A stretch of DNA of 64,000 nucleotides from Archangium lansingense (GTDB lineage Bacteria; Myxococcota; Myxococcia; Myxococcales; Myxococcaceae), in contig NZ_JAPNKA010000001.1 of the NCBI RefSeq assembly GCF_026626635.1, positions 13,208,001 to 13,272,000 of the forward strand. Direction: 5' to 3'. The translations under genes and the position numbers were made by a program. This document shows, one piece after another, positions 41,616-50,820 of this stretch (positions are counted from its first letter, which is position 1; the number at the start of each line of letters is the position of its first letter). The notes beneath the pieces are model-generated. The model was not told where the DNA came from. It ran no database searches and worked only from the letters and a program-made list of their open reading frames with translations.

Positions 41616-42590
41616 CTACCGCGGCACCGACACGGCGCCCACCAGGTCCTTCGTCAGCGCCCGCTTGTCCGCTCCCGCGTACCGGGCCCTCGTGTCCAGC
41701 ACCAGTCTGTGTGCCAACACCGGCACCGCCAGCACCTTCAGGTCCTCCGGCAGCACGTAGTCCCGCCCCTGCATCAGCGCCCTCGCCCTCGCCATCCTCC
41801 CGTACAGCAGAGCCCCTCGCGTCGACACTCCCAGTCGGATGCTCGGGTTGCTTCGCGTTGCCTGGACAATCCGCAAGAGGTAGTCCGCCACCGACTCCTC
41901 CAGCTTCACTTCCTGCACCTGCCGCTGCAGCTCCACCACCTCCTCCACCGTGCACACCGCCTTCATCCCCTCCAGCGGCGGCGGACCCGAGCGCGTCATC
42001 AGCAGCGTCCGCTCCTCCCCCTCCGGCAGGTACCCCAGCGACAGCTGCACCGCGAACCGGTCCAGCGACGCCTCCGGCAACGGGTACGTCCCGTGGAACT
42101 CCACCGGGTTCTGCGTCGCAATGCACAGAAACGGCGGCGCCAGCACGTGCGTCTGCCCGTCCACCGTCACCTGCCCCTCGCTCAGCGCCTCCAGCAGCGC
42201 CGACTGCGTCCTCGGCGACGCGCGGTTGATCTCATCCGCGATCAACACGTTGGCAAAGAGCGGCCCCGCTCGGAACCGGAAGCTCCCCTCCTGCGGGTTG
42301 AAGATGGATGCTCCGACAATGTCCGTGGGCAACAGGTCCGGCGTGAACTGCACCCGCTTGAAGTTGCCTCCAATGCTCAACGCCAGTGCCTTGGCCAGCG
42401 TCGTCTTCCCCGTGCCCGGCACGTCCTCCAGCAGCACGTGCCCCCCCGCCGCCACCGAGCACAGCACCAGCTCCAGTGACTCGCGCTTGCCGCGGATGAC
42501 GCGCTCCAGGTTGTCGACCAGCCGGGACACCAGCGCGCGCACCACGGACGCACGCTCCGTGACAGGAACCTTCACAGGAGAAGAGGACAT
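41616..42590 (-). CDS. MoxR family AAA+ ATPase
   Basis: This 324-residue AAA+ protein has Walker A VPGTGKTT (57-64), Walker B VLIADEINRASPRTQSALLEAL, and the MoxR-typical ATQNPVEFHGTYPLPEASLDRF with sensor 1. It acts as a chaperone-like ATPase for the DUF58/transglutaminase partners. First gene of the three-gene operon running to 38439. No clear Shine-Dalgarno precedes the chosen ATG; the transcript may be leaderless. Confidence 0.93.
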   Translation of the reverse strand: MSSSPVKVPVTERASVVRALVSRLVDNLERVIRGKRESLELVLCSVAAGGHVLLEDVPGTGKTTLAKALALSIGGNFKRVQFTPDLLPTDIVGASIFNPQEGSFRFRAGPLFANVLIADEINRASPRTQSALLEALSEGQVTVDGQTHVLAPPFLCIATQNPVEFHGTYPLPEASLDRFAVQLSLGYLPEGEERTLLMTRSGPPPLEGMKAVCTVEEVVELQRQVQEVKLEESVADYLLRIVQATRSNPSIRLGVSTRGALLYGRMARARALMQGRDYVLPEDLKVLAVPVLAHRLVLDTRARYAGADKRALTKDLVGAVSVPR

Positions 42591-42669
42591 TCTGGGCACG
42601 CAGCGTACCAGCACCGCCCCCAGATAGGCTCCCCCCACCCCCAAGGCCTCCCCCGCCTCTGTCCGCAGC

Positions 42670-43330
42670 GTGCTCCCCCTCCTGCGGCACAACCCGGACT
42701 ACCGCCGGCTCTTCTCCGCCACCGTCGTCTCCCTGCTCGGCGACTGGTTCGCCTAAGTCGCCATCAGCGGCTTCGTCACCGAGTCCACTGGCCGCCCCGG
42801 CTCCGCCGCCGCCGTCTTCGCCGCCAGCGTCCTCCCCGTCTTCCTCTTGTCCCCCCTCGCCGGCCTCATCGCCGATCGCGTCGATCGCAAGCGCCTCATG
42901 GTCACCGTCGACCTGCTGCGCATCCTGCCTGCCCTCGGCCTGCTCGCTTCCCTGCGCCTGCGCTCGCCCGTGCTCGCCATCTCCTGCGTCGCCCTGCTCG
43001 CCGCCCTCTCCTCCTTCTTTGACCCCGTCGCCGAGGCCTCCGTCCCCAACGTCGTCCCCCCCGAGGAGCTGCCCATCGCCCAGGCCACCCTCGGCAGCGT
43101 CTGGGGCACCATGCTCTTCATCGGCGCCGCCGTGGGCGGTCTCGCCACCGTCGCCTTCGGCCGCGAGGTCAGTCTCGTCCTCAACGCCTCCACCTTCCTC
43201 GTCTCCGCCCTCCTCGTCGCCGGCATCCGCCGCCCCCTCCAGCACCACGTATGGCACCTGGTGGCTGTGGTGGACGCGTGGCCTGTGGCGCGGCCCCTCG
43301 GACGTGCTCGCCGAGTACCGCCCCCACCTC
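42670..43330 (+). pseudogene. MFS transporter pseudogene with in-frame TAA
   Basis: The frame opens LLRHNPDYRRLFSATVVSLL then GDWFA and is stopped by TAA at 42754-42756. It continues in the same frame with SPLAGLIADRVDRKRLMVTV, a major facilitator loop 2-3 motif, through about five membrane helices until about 43243. From there the frame loses its character and collides with the phosphatase gene end. The C-terminal half of the transporter is missing. It is a nonfunctional remnant, N-terminal half only. Confidence 0.8.
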
Positions 43331-44324
43331 AGTCCGGCGGACGCAGAAAACCCCACTCCTGCCCAGCTGCCCGCGTCATCGCCTCGACGACACGCTCGTG
43401 GATGAGCCCGTTGCTCGCGATGAGCCCCAGCGTGCCGCGCAGCTCCGCGCCCTGCGAGAAGTCCACCTGCCGCCCATCCAGCCCTGATACCCGCCCCCCC
43501 GCCGCCTGCACCAGCGCCGTGCCCGCCACGTGGTCCCACGTCTTGTGCGGATTCTTGCGGATGTCCCGCGGCCCTCGGATGAACAGGTCCGCCGCCCCCG
43601 CCGCCACCAACGCGTATTTGATCATCCCGTCGTAGCGCTTGATGCGCCGCGCGTCGAACCCCGCCGCCCCGTACACCCGGTCCGCGATCTCCCGCGAGCG
43701 CCGGCCCATGATGTAGCTCTCCACCACCCGGATGCTCGGTGGGTCCACGCGGTCGGACACGTGCAGCTCGCGCGGCTCGCTCCCCTCGAGCGTCTCCGAC
43801 CAGGCCTTCCCCGCGTCCGTGAAGAAGAGCGTGCCGCCCTCGTCCAGCGGCGACACCGGCGCGCCGATGATGCCATCCACCGGCAGGCCCTCCACCAGAG
43901 AGCCCACGCACACCGCGTAGCCGCGCCCCTGGATGAAGCCCTCCGTCCCGTCGATGGGATCGATGACCCATACCCGGTCCGCTCGCACGCCCCTCCCGTG
44001 GTTCAGCCAGCGCACGAAGTGCTCCTCGGTCACCGGCTCGCCCAGCAGCTTGCCCACCAGCCGTACCGCCTGCTCTCGCTCCGCTGGCGGCAGGGAGAGG
44101 AACGCCTCGCCCGCCTCCTCGGCGATGACCCCGTCCTCGGCGAAGTAGCGGGCAATGGCGCGGCAGATGAGCGCCTGGGCCCCGTAGTCCGCGATCGTCA
44201 CAGGGCTGGAGTCGCTCTTGCGGCTGACACCAGTCTTGGCAGCCTGCAACCGGCGACACAGCTCGCAGGCGAGCCGCACCGCATCGACAAGGGGTTGTAG
44301 CTCTCGCACGCTCGACTGCTCCAT
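43329..44324 (-). CDS. Inositol monophosphatase family protein, 3'(2'),5'-bisphosphate nucleotidase-like
   Basis: The 331-residue protein has the metal-binding motifs of the family: EEAGEAFL (Glu pair), VWVIDPIDGTEGFIQGRGYAV (DPIDGT) and the C-terminal KTWDHVAGTALVQAAGG (WDxxAG). The long form with SRKSDSSPVTIADYGAQALI at the N-terminus is that of CysQ/HAL2 nucleotidases, which dephosphorylate PAP from sulfate assimilation; inositol phosphates are the alternative substrate. Monocistronic, abutting the MFS remnant. Confidence 0.9.
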   Translation of the reverse strand: MEQSSVRELQPLVDAVRLACELCRRLQAAKTGVSRKSDSSPVTIADYGAQALICRAIARYFAEDGVIAEEAGEAFLSLPPAEREQAVRLVGKLLGEPVTEEHFVRWLNHGRGVRADRVWVIDPIDGTEGFIQGRGYAVCVGSLVEGLPVDGIIGAPVSPLDEGGTLFFTDAGKAWSETLEGSEPRELHVSDRVDPPSIRVVESYIMGRRSREIADRVYGAAGFDARRIKRYDGMIKYALVAAGAADLFIRGPRDIRKNPHKTWDHVAGTALVQAAGGRVSGLDGRQVDFSQGAELRGTLGLIASNGLIHERVVEAMTRAAGQEWGFLRPPD

Positions 44325-44586
44325 CGCGGGGACTGCTCCTTAGAGGACTCTAGGTACGCACCGTCATTTGAGCAGCAGCCTGGACGCTGAATCCGCTCCG
44401 CGCGTCACCGGCACCTGCTCTCAGGATGGACCCAGCCCCCGCTTCCGCGGCCACCTGCCTCACCCAGGAAGACTCCGGGAGTGCACGTCACCTCGTCCCC
44501 CAAAGCCCGGCACCAGCAGGACCCTGGCACCAGGACGTCCGTTCCTCCGCGTGTGACCGCGATGCGGAGGCGGTGTGGAGGCAGAC

Positions 44587-45084
44587 CTAGTACTGCGAAG
44601 CAGACTCCGGAGCCGCAGCGGGCGCCGGAGGGGGCATCATGTTGTTCGTGGGGGGCGGCATGTACGCCGGGCGATTGTAGTCGGGGGCCGCGGCGCAGGT
44701 GTACTCCACCGTCCGCGACGACAGCAGGAAGGGCACCAGCGCGGCGCCGACCCACCCGCAGCCGACCTGCCCTGCGACATCATTCCAATCACCGGTGCCG
44801 TTGCTACACGCCAGCGCGCCGGCGATGCCACCGGCCACGCCCAGTCCCACGTTGATGAGCCAGTCAGTGCCGCTCAGCTTGCTCTCCGTCCAGGAGACAC
44901 CGTGCTGGCAGTTCTGCGCCGCCGGCTGCGACAGGTTCGCGAGCCCACCGACCGCGAACCACTGCCGGTCCGTATACGCCGGCCCCGCGGGCTGGGCACG
45001 GGTGGCCACTCGCGTGTTGTAGCAGGCGGTCTGGGTCGCCATGACGGCGAGCGCGGCGACAACGGTCCACTGACGCTTCAGCAT
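44587..45084 (-). CDS. Bor-family-like lipoprotein
   Basis: The 165-residue precursor has a lipoprotein signal ending MATQTAC. The mature part has DRQWFAVGGLANLSQ, a CQHGVSW segment and SKLSGTDWLINVGLGVAGG, in the same order as the lambda Bor/Iss lipoproteins (FFVSGIG...C...LLG...). A Pro-rich tail follows. AGAGAGA precedes the ATG. Bor-like proteins sit in the outer membrane and confer serum resistance in E. coli; that role is not implied here. Family call is by pattern only. Confidence 0.6.
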   Translation of the reverse strand: MLKRQWTVVAALAVMATQTACYNTRVATRAQPAGPAYTDRQWFAVGGLANLSQPAAQNCQHGVSWTESKLSGTDWLINVGLGVAGGIAGALACSNGTGDWNDVAGQVGCGWVGAALVPFLLSSRTVEYTCAAAPDYNRPAYMPPPTNNMMPPPAPAAAPESASQY

Positions 45085-45219
45085 GTCTGTCTCTCTCTGG
45101 ATGTGATGATGGACGCCGGCCCGTCCGGGAACGGACGAGGGGTGAAGCAGAATATTCATCCATCGTGCTCCCCCATGGCGCATCTACCGGAACATCCCAC
45201 GACACGCCATGTCTCCGTC

Positions 45220-45534
45220 TCACTCCTCCCGGGGTGAAGGATGAAGAGACTCCGCGAGCCGGTGCAGCAACCGGAGCTGCGAGTTCCTCAGGCCTCGCGC
45301 GGCGCTCACCAGCCGGCGCAGACCCAAGGGCTGCGGAGCATCCAGCCCCAGCAGCTCATCGGAGGGAATCTCCAGCGCCACGCAGATGCGCCGCAGCGTG
45401 GGGACGCTGGGGAACATCTCGCCGCGCTCGATGCGGCCATACACCTCGAGCTGCACGCCCACCCGGCGCGCCACCTCCGCCTGGGTGAGCCCGGCCCGCA
45501 TGCGGGCGGCATGGGCCATGGTACCGAGGTTCAT
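45220..45534 (-). CDS. Xre-family helix-turn-helix regulator
   Basis: The 104-residue protein has a Cro/C1-type HTH at residues 10-63 (RAGLTQAEVARRVGVQLEVYGRIERGE then PSVPTLRRICVALEI) and a short basic C-terminal tail. The chosen ATG lies 61 bp downstream of a consensus-like promoter whose spacer carries a palindrome, which argues for autoregulation. Longer in-frame starts would run through that promoter and are less likely. Confidence 0.82.
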   Translation of the reverse strand: MNLGTMAHAARMRAGLTQAEVARRVGVQLEVYGRIERGEMFPSVPTLRRICVALEIPSDELLGLDAPQPLGLRRLVSAARGLRNSQLRLLHRLAESLHPSPREE

Positions 45535-45601
45535 CGCCAATGGACGTTCAACACGAGCCGAGAGCCGGGGCATGCGACGGGGCCTCCAGGAGACACGCCC
45601 T

Positions 45602-45629
45602 ACCTTACGTACTCGGTACGTCCTGTCAA
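45602..45629 (-). promoter_or_regulatory. Promoter of the Xre gene with operator in the spacer
   Basis: On the minus strand TTGACA (45629-45624) and TAAGGT (45607-45602) are spaced by 16 bp. The spacer holds ACGTAC-TCG-GTACGT (45607-45621), a perfect palindrome with a 3-bp centre. A bound dimer there would block RNA polymerase. The rest of 45535-45933 shows no gene. Confidence 0.7.
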
Positions 45630-45933
45630 TGCCCACTACCAATTCGAGTGGTTGACCCGACACCTCCCCCCTTTAGAGGTATGGTGACCTGACCCCGGGA
45701 GTCGGCACCCTCCTCTGGGCGACGCGGGCGGCTTCGCGCCCCAGTACGCGAGTGATGAGATGTGCGAGTGGTGGCTCCCCGCTCTCTGCGAAATCCCCTG
45801 GTTCGCTCCGAGTGTGGCTGCAGGGGTGAGACGCGCCGAAAAGCGGCGCGGCAGGGGGTGTTCGCGCGCAACCTCCGTAGTTATGGTGCGTCTCCCCCCG
45901 CTTTACGGCTCCGTCCCCCAGGAGGCCTCACCC

Positions 45934-46431
45934 ATGCCCAAGGAACACGTCGACACCCGGAACCTCCAGGTCCACGACATCCCCCAGCAGCACGACAGTC
46001 TTCAGGCCGTCTCCGACAACGTCACGCTCGTGGTGACCCAGGCGTTCGGCCCCGGCGGTGACAACCTCGCCGGCTTCTCGGACATAAAGTTCAACGGCTA
46101 CCCCGCCGTCAGCCTGCTGCTGCGCACCCCCGACGGGCGCGAGGGCGTTGTCCACCTCTCCCCCATCCACGGCGACAAGCGCAAGGTGGGCTTCACCGAC
46201 ATCTCGCCTGGCACCCGCTGCACCCTGCTGTGCCCCGTCACGAAACGCCCGCTCGACAAGCTCGGCCCCGTCGACGATGGCAGCGGCGCCCACTACTACG
46301 CCCTCTATCTCACCCCCAAGCTGACCAAGGGCCACGCCGTCGCCATCACCGACATCTGGGACCACTTCCACTCCCGCATCGTCGACGACGAGGCCGTCAT
46401 CTCCTACTGGGCCCAGACGCACGCCATCTGA
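45934..46431 (+). CDS. Hypothetical protein with strong ribosome-binding site
   Basis: The 165-residue soluble protein has AGGAGG eight bases before the ATG. No known domain. The sequence is beta-rich in the middle (VTLVVTQAFGPGG, AVSLLLRTPDGREGVVHLSP) with a CTLLCPVTKRPL segment and a His/Trp-rich C-terminus. Codon use is typical of the window, so it is likely real. The amidohydrolase remnant follows on the same strand. Confidence 0.7.
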   Translation: MPKEHVDTRNLQVHDIPQQHDSLQAVSDNVTLVVTQAFGPGGDNLAGFSDIKFNGYPAVSLLLRTPDGREGVVHLSPIHGDKRKVGFTDISPGTRCTLLCPVTKRPLDKLGPVDDGSGAHYYALYLTPKLTKGHAVAITDIWDHFHSRIVDDEAVISYWAQTHAI

Positions 46432-46449
46432 GTGGGATAGCTGGCGAGC

Positions 46450-46773
46450 ATGAGACCCGCGCTCCTGCTCGCCTCCCTCCTCGCGCTCCCGGCCTCCGCC
46501 GCCGAGCCTCCCGCCCCCAAGGCCGTCGTCCTCAAGGATGTGCCTACCGCGCTCACCCTCCAGGGTGTCCAGGAGCGGCTCGACAAGGGGCTGCTCGGCG
46601 TTCAGGACTCCCTGGGCACCCTCGCGCCCGGGAAGCTCGCCGACGTGGTCGCCGTCCCGGGAGACCCGCTCCAGGACATCCGCCGCACGCAGCAGGTCTT
46701 CTTCGTCATGAAGGAGGGCGTCGTGTACCGCCACGACAAGGGCACGAGCGCCTCTGCTGTCTCACCCCGCTGA
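46450..46773 (+). pseudogene. Amidohydrolase remnant: signal peptide fused to C-terminal tail
   Basis: A signal peptide (MRPALLLASLLALPASAAE) runs after about 45 residues into GVQDSLGTLAPGKLADVVAV and ends with VFFVMKEGVVYR, the classical C-terminal beta segment of imidazolonepropionase-like amidohydrolases. The entire TIM barrel with the metal-binding HxH, Lys and His is missing, so it is an in-frame internal deletion of an exported amidohydrolase. 107 residues; enzymatically dead. Confidence 0.75.
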
Positions 46774-46786
46774 GCGCCCGGGCCGG

Positions 46787-48280
46787 CTAGGATTTCGCAG
46801 CGGGCTCCGCCTCGGGCAGCAGCTTGCGCAGCTCGTCCGCCATGTTCCCCAGCTTGAGCGCCGTGGCCGCCACGTCCGTGCCCATCTGCGCGTACGTGTC
46901 CACCAGCTCCAGCAGCGTCGCGCACCCCTGGGAGATGTGCGTCGTCTGCTCCGCCTGACGCTCCGCCTCCCCGGCGCTCTTCTCCATCAGCTTCTGGTTC
47001 TGCAGGACGATTTCGCGGATGGAGCGCAGCGTCGTCCTCGCCGACTCCAGCACCGGCGTGAAGCGCTCCGTCGTCTCCCGGATGTGGCCCACCGCGCTCA
47101 ACGTCTCCGACATCTGCTTCGTCACCCCGCCCACCACCTCGCCAATCCGCGCCGAGCTCCGCCCCGACTCCTCCGCCAGCTTGCCCACTTCCTTCGCCAC
47201 CACCGCGAAGCCCCGTCCGTGCTCCCCTGCTCGCGCCGCTTCGATTCCCGCGTTCAGCGCCAGCATGTTCGTCGCCGCCGCCATCTCCTGGATGGTCTCC
47301 ACGAAGCCGTGGATGCGCTCCGAGCTCTCCTCCAGCCGCTGCACACTCGTCGCGCTGCGCACCACCGCCTGGCCAATCGCCGACAGGCTCGTCTCCATCC
47401 CGCTCACCAGCGAATCCACCTCGCCCGTGTAGCGCTGCGCCTCCTCCGCCTGCGTCGCACTCGCCCTCGAGTGCCGGAACAGCGCTCCCGCCGCGCTCGC
47501 CATCTGCTCGCTCGCGGTGGCAATGCGCAGCGCCGCCGTCCGCACGTGCACCGCCTGCTGCGACATGTCCGCGATGGTCGACGAGAGCACCTGCGCCGAG
47601 CCCGCCAGCGTCCGCCCCGTCTCCACCACCTTGCCCCGAGAGGCCTCCAGCTCCCTCAGCGCCTGCTGCATGCTCTGCCGCAGGTGGAACTGCTTGCGGT
47701 GCCCCGAGTGCAGCGCCTCCAGCAGCAGCCCCACCGCCAGCGAGCCCAGCAGCAGGATGAGGTCCAACACCAGCATGCCCGCCACCGGTGCCCGAGACAG
47801 CGCCAGGTCAAAGCCCAGGTGCGACACGCCCAGCAACGCGTAGAAGGCCATGCGCGCCCACCGGCGCACCGGCAGCATGGACGGGCCCGTCAGCACGTTC
47901 AGGAACACCATCACCACGTGGTAGCCCGAGCCCTCCAGCCCCATCCGGTAGAAGGCCCAGTCGTTGCCCACCGCGTACAGCAGCGTGGTCCAGTACATGG
48001 CCACCGGCAGGTCGCGCGGATCCACCACCTTGCGCACCGCCAGCAGCGCCGCCGGCACCAGCAGCCAGGGCAGTCGCGCCAACGCCACCCGGGTCACATC
48101 CAGGCCCGCATCCGTCGCGGCCAGCGCGTACAGCATGTCCAACACGAACAGCACCGGGCTGGCCACCAGCGCCGTGAGCGTGAGCTTCCCGAGCCGTAGC
48201 GGCCCTCGCTTCAGCAGGAACTCATGGTAGCTCTCCTCGGTATCGGGAGATGGGGGGTTGTTGTCCATGTGCTCGGCCAC
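46787..48280 (-). CDS. Methyl-accepting chemotaxis-like protein with multi-span membrane part
   Basis: The 497-residue protein has about six hydrophobic helices in residues 30-192, then a long coiled coil including the MCP hairpin tip MAAATNMLALNAGIEAARAG and EHGRGFAVVAKEVGKLAEES. No periplasmic ligand domain is seen, so sensing would be through the membrane helices. The ATG at 48268 (MDNNPPS) is an alternative to 48280. No other chemotaxis genes lie nearby. Partner arrays unknown. Confidence 0.88.
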   Translation of the reverse strand: MAEHMDNNPPSPDTEESYHEFLLKRGPLRLGKLTLTALVASPVLFVLDMLYALAATDAGLDVTRVALARLPWLLVPAALLAVRKVVDPRDLPVAMYWTTLLYAVGNDWAFYRMGLEGSGYHVVMVFLNVLTGPSMLPVRRWARMAFYALLGVSHLGFDLALSRAPVAGMLVLDLILLLGSLAVGLLLEALHSGHRKQFHLRQSMQQALRELEASRGKVVETGRTLAGSAQVLSSTIADMSQQAVHVRTAALRIATASEQMASAAGALFRHSRASATQAEEAQRYTGEVDSLVSGMETSLSAIGQAVVRSATSVQRLEESSERIHGFVETIQEMAAATNMLALNAGIEAARAGEHGRGFAVVAKEVGKLAEESGRSSARIGEVVGGVTKQMSETLSAVGHIRETTERFTPVLESARTTLRSIREIVLQNQKLMEKSAGEAERQAEQTTHISQGCATLLELVDTYAQMGTDVAATALKLGNMADELRKLLPEAEPAAKS

Positions 48281-48393
48281 GGCCCCGAGGACCTCCCTCG
48301 AGAGCGTCCGCGCACGGTATCAGACGCAGCCCTCACCCCGGCGCGCCCATTCGCTCGCCCGGCTGCTCAGCCCAGACCGGCAGTCACCTCTCC

Positions 48394-49239
48394 CTACACC
48401 ACGGGCAACTCCCGCTGCATCGGCCCCGGGGGGAAGGCCTCCTCCAGCCGAGCCATGTCGTTCGCCGTCAGCCGCAGTCGGCCCGCCGCCGCGTTGGCCC
48501 GGGTATGCGCCTCCCGGCTCGCCTTGGGGATGCAGAAGAGCGAGCGCCGCCTCATCAGGAAGGCCAGCGCCACCTGACGTGGGGTGGCGCCATGGGCCCG
48601 CGCCACCTCCGCCAGCACCCGCCCGTCCGGGCTGTCCGGCTCCGGGAAGTCCCCACTCCCAAAGGGGCTGTAGCCCACCACCGCCACCCCGTGCCGCTCG
48701 CACCACGGCAGCACCCGGTGCTCAATCTGCCGCTCCCTCAGGTGGTAGAGCACCTGGTTGCACGCCGTCCGCCCCGGCCCAGCGATGGCCAGCGCCTCCT
48801 CCAGGTCGTCCATGTCGAAGTTGCTCACCCCCCAGGAGCGAATCTTTCCGTCCGTCCGCAGCCGCTCGAAGGCGCGCAGCGTCTCCTCCAGCGGGTGCGG
48901 CCCCGGCCAATGCAGCAGGTAGCAGTCCAGCCGATCCGTCCTCAGCCGCTTCAGACTGCGCTCACAGGCCTGGAGGGTGCCCTCGTAGGTGGCGTTGTTG
49001 GGCATCACCTTGGACACGAGGAACACCTCGTCGCGCCGCCCGGCCAGCGCCTCGCCCACCAGCAACTCCACCTCGCCGTAGCCGTACAGCTCCGCGGTGT
49101 CCACGTGCGTCATCCCCAGGTCCAACCCCACCTGGAGCGCCCGGATGGCACTCGCCCGGTCGTCATCCTCCATCTGCCACGTGCCCTGCCCGAGCACCGG
49201 TACCTCGACTCCCGTGGAACCGAAGACGCGCTTCTCCAT
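48394..49239 (-). CDS. Aldo/keto reductase
   Basis: The 281-residue NADPH-dependent reductase of the AKR fold has the complete tetrad Asp47, Tyr52, Lys77 and His110 (VDTAELYGYGE, LVSKVM, LLHWPG). The C-terminal IPKASREAHTRANA binds the 2'-phosphate of NADPH. GGGGAG precedes the ATG by about five bases. Substrate unknown; resembles stress-related ketone and aldehyde reductases. Single gene. Confidence 0.93.
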   Translation of the reverse strand: MEKRVFGSTGVEVPVLGQGTWQMEDDDRASAIRALQVGLDLGMTHVDTAELYGYGEVELLVGEALAGRRDEVFLVSKVMPNNATYEGTLQACERSLKRLRTDRLDCYLLHWPGPHPLEETLRAFERLRTDGKIRSWGVSNFDMDDLEEALAIAGPGRTACNQVLYHLRERQIEHRVLPWCERHGVAVVGYSPFGSGDFPEPDSPDGRVLAEVARAHGATPRQVALAFLMRRRSLFCIPKASREAHTRANAAAGRLRLTANDMARLEEAFPPGPMQRELPVV

Positions 49240-49398
49240 GTGACTCCCCCGTCGGGCCAGGGTCTTATTTCCTCCCTGTGCCCGGTATGCCGGCCTGGCG
49301 TCCGGCGGCTCCTGCCCCGCACTCGCCTTCCCGACTCGCCTTCCCTAGAAGTGCCAACGCCCGGCCCCCTCCCCCTCGTCCCGCCCCCCCGGGCGCGC

Positions 49399-50121
49399 TC
49401 ATCGCCCCGGCTTGACGGAGTAGGCACCCGTCTTCGCGTCCACGGACACCCGGGGCGGGCGACGCGTCTCCTCGAAGTGGCGCCAGCCCGGCTCCAGGCT
49501 CTTCCAGAAGGACACCAGCTGCGGCGTGGCCCTCGGGTGCTTCTCCAGCGCGGCCAGGCCCTTCTCGTCCAGCCGGCGCGGGAAGATGTGGATGGGCACG
49601 TCCCGCTTCATCTTCGCCCGCGCCTCCAGCACCATCAGGTACAGCTCTTCGATGGGGCCGTCCTCGATGGCGATGCAGCCGATGCTCATGCAGTTGCCAT
49701 GCACGTAGATGGCGCCCCCCAATGGCCGCTGGCCCAGGCGCCGATCCGAGTCGTTGGGGTAGCTCACCCGCATGGACAGGTGGAACTGGCTGTACGGGTT
49801 GAACTGGTCCAGCGTGTAGAAGCCCTCGGGCACCTGCTCATCACCCTCGCGCCGCTTGGGGCCCATGTCCCCCGAGGCCGCGCAGAAGGGGAACGTCTTC
49901 ACCTTGCGCAGCCGCTGGCCCTTCTCCCCCGCCCAGACCTCCAGCACTCGCTCCTGCTTGAAGGCCCGCACATACATCTCGCTGGGCGGCCAGGAGACCC
50001 CCGCCTCCGCGAAGGTCTTCGCCACCACGCTCGCCTTCGCCCGGCGCGCCTCCGCCACCCGGTCCTTCGCCTGCACCGGCAGCGCCGCCCAGAGTCCCAG
50101 CAACAAGAGCCATTTCATCAT
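49399..50121 (-). CDS. L,D-transpeptidase (YkuD family), exported
   Basis: The 240-residue precursor has a signal peptide (MMKWLLLLGLWAALPVQA). The YkuD active-site motif GGAIYVHGNCMSIGCIAI has His141 and the nucleophile Cys149. The family makes 3-3 crosslinks in peptidoglycan or attaches proteins to it. The region before the motif (FPFCAASGDMGPKRREGDEQ) shows the usual YkuD strand with a GxKxxxGDxxTP-like element. No operon partner is evident. Confidence 0.9.
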   Translation of the reverse strand: MMKWLLLLGLWAALPVQAKDRVAEARRAKASVVAKTFAEAGVSWPPSEMYVRAFKQERVLEVWAGEKGQRLRKVKTFPFCAASGDMGPKRREGDEQVPEGFYTLDQFNPYSQFHLSMRVSYPNDSDRRLGQRPLGGAIYVHGNCMSIGCIAIEDGPIEELYLMVLEARAKMKRDVPIHIFPRRLDEKGLAALEKHPRATPQLVSFWKSLEPGWRHFEETRRPPRVSVDAKTGAYSVKPGR

Positions 50122-50196
50122 GGCCGCCTGGACACCCCGGCGCGCGTTGCCGTTCCATGGGGTGTCACCACGGCCTCCCGCGTCCTCGCCAGTCCT

Positions 50197-50820
50197 TCAG
50201 AGGCCTTGTGCCGCCTGCTTCACCAGATGGCCCGTGAAGTTGTACTCCAGCAGGTGGCGCTTCAGACGCCCATCGCTGGAGGCGAACGTCTGGACATAGT
50301 CCCCCTGCGCCAGGAAGAGCGTAACGCTGTACACCCCGGTGTCCCGGTCCACGTGGCCCTGTCCACTCAGCGCGCGGCCCTTGTTCGCCCCGTTCTTCAG
50401 GATGTGGACGAACACGTCATTCGCGGTCGCGCCGTAGTGATAGGCGTCCTTCACGAACGAGATGTTGAAGAAATACAGGCCCGTACACGGCGCGACGAAG
50501 GTGCCCCCTCCCGCGGCCCAACCGCTCCCCTCCTGGGTGTGCGTCGTCGGGTAGCTCAGCAGCATGAGCCCTCCCTCCGAGACGTGGCCACTCCCACTCG
50601 CACTGAAGGCGACGATGCCCGACTCCGGGCAACGGGTACCGGCCGACAGCTCGGCCTGCCGGGCGGTGGTGGGGTCCACCGTCTTGTACTGCGCGAAGAG
50701 CACCCGCTCTTTCGGAGGCCCGGCCTCCCTCCCCGCCGAGGCGGGCTCCTCCGCCCATGCGAAGCCTGGAGCGAGGAACGAAACCAGGCCAGACAGCAGC
50801 AGGACCCGCGACGTCTTCAT
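50197..50820 (-). CDS. Secreted C1q-like domain protein
   Basis: The 207-residue protein has a signal peptide (MKTSRVLLLSGLVSFLAPGF). The C-terminal domain has VAFSASGSGHV, a GTFVAPCTGLYFFNISFVKD segment (compare the FTAPxxGxYxF motif of C1q/TNF) and a LFLAQGDYVQTF strand. C1q-like folds are rare in bacteria and form trimers. GGGAGG lies six bases before the ATG. A structural or adhesive surface role is plausible. Confidence 0.7.
   Translation of the reverse strand: MKTSRVLLLSGLVSFLAPGFAWAEEPASAGREAGPPKERVLFAQYKTVDPTTARQAELSAGTRCPESGIVAFSASGSGHVSEGGLMLLSYPTTHTQEGSGWAAGGGTFVAPCTGLYFFNISFVKDAYHYGATANDVFVHILKNGANKGRALSGQGHVDRDTGVYSVTLFLAQGDYVQTFASSDGRLKRHLLEYNFTGHLVKQAAQGL

Noticed and set aside
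42232..44259. Long minus-strand open frame spanning the MFS remnant and the phosphatase gene
   Set aside because: It is out of frame with the clear phosphatase and MoxR genes and is low complexity (Gly/Asp/Ala-rich).
49321..49345. Tandem ACTCGCCTTCCC repeat, period 13
   Set aside because: Only two units and no link to a gene or promoter; chance duplication is likely.
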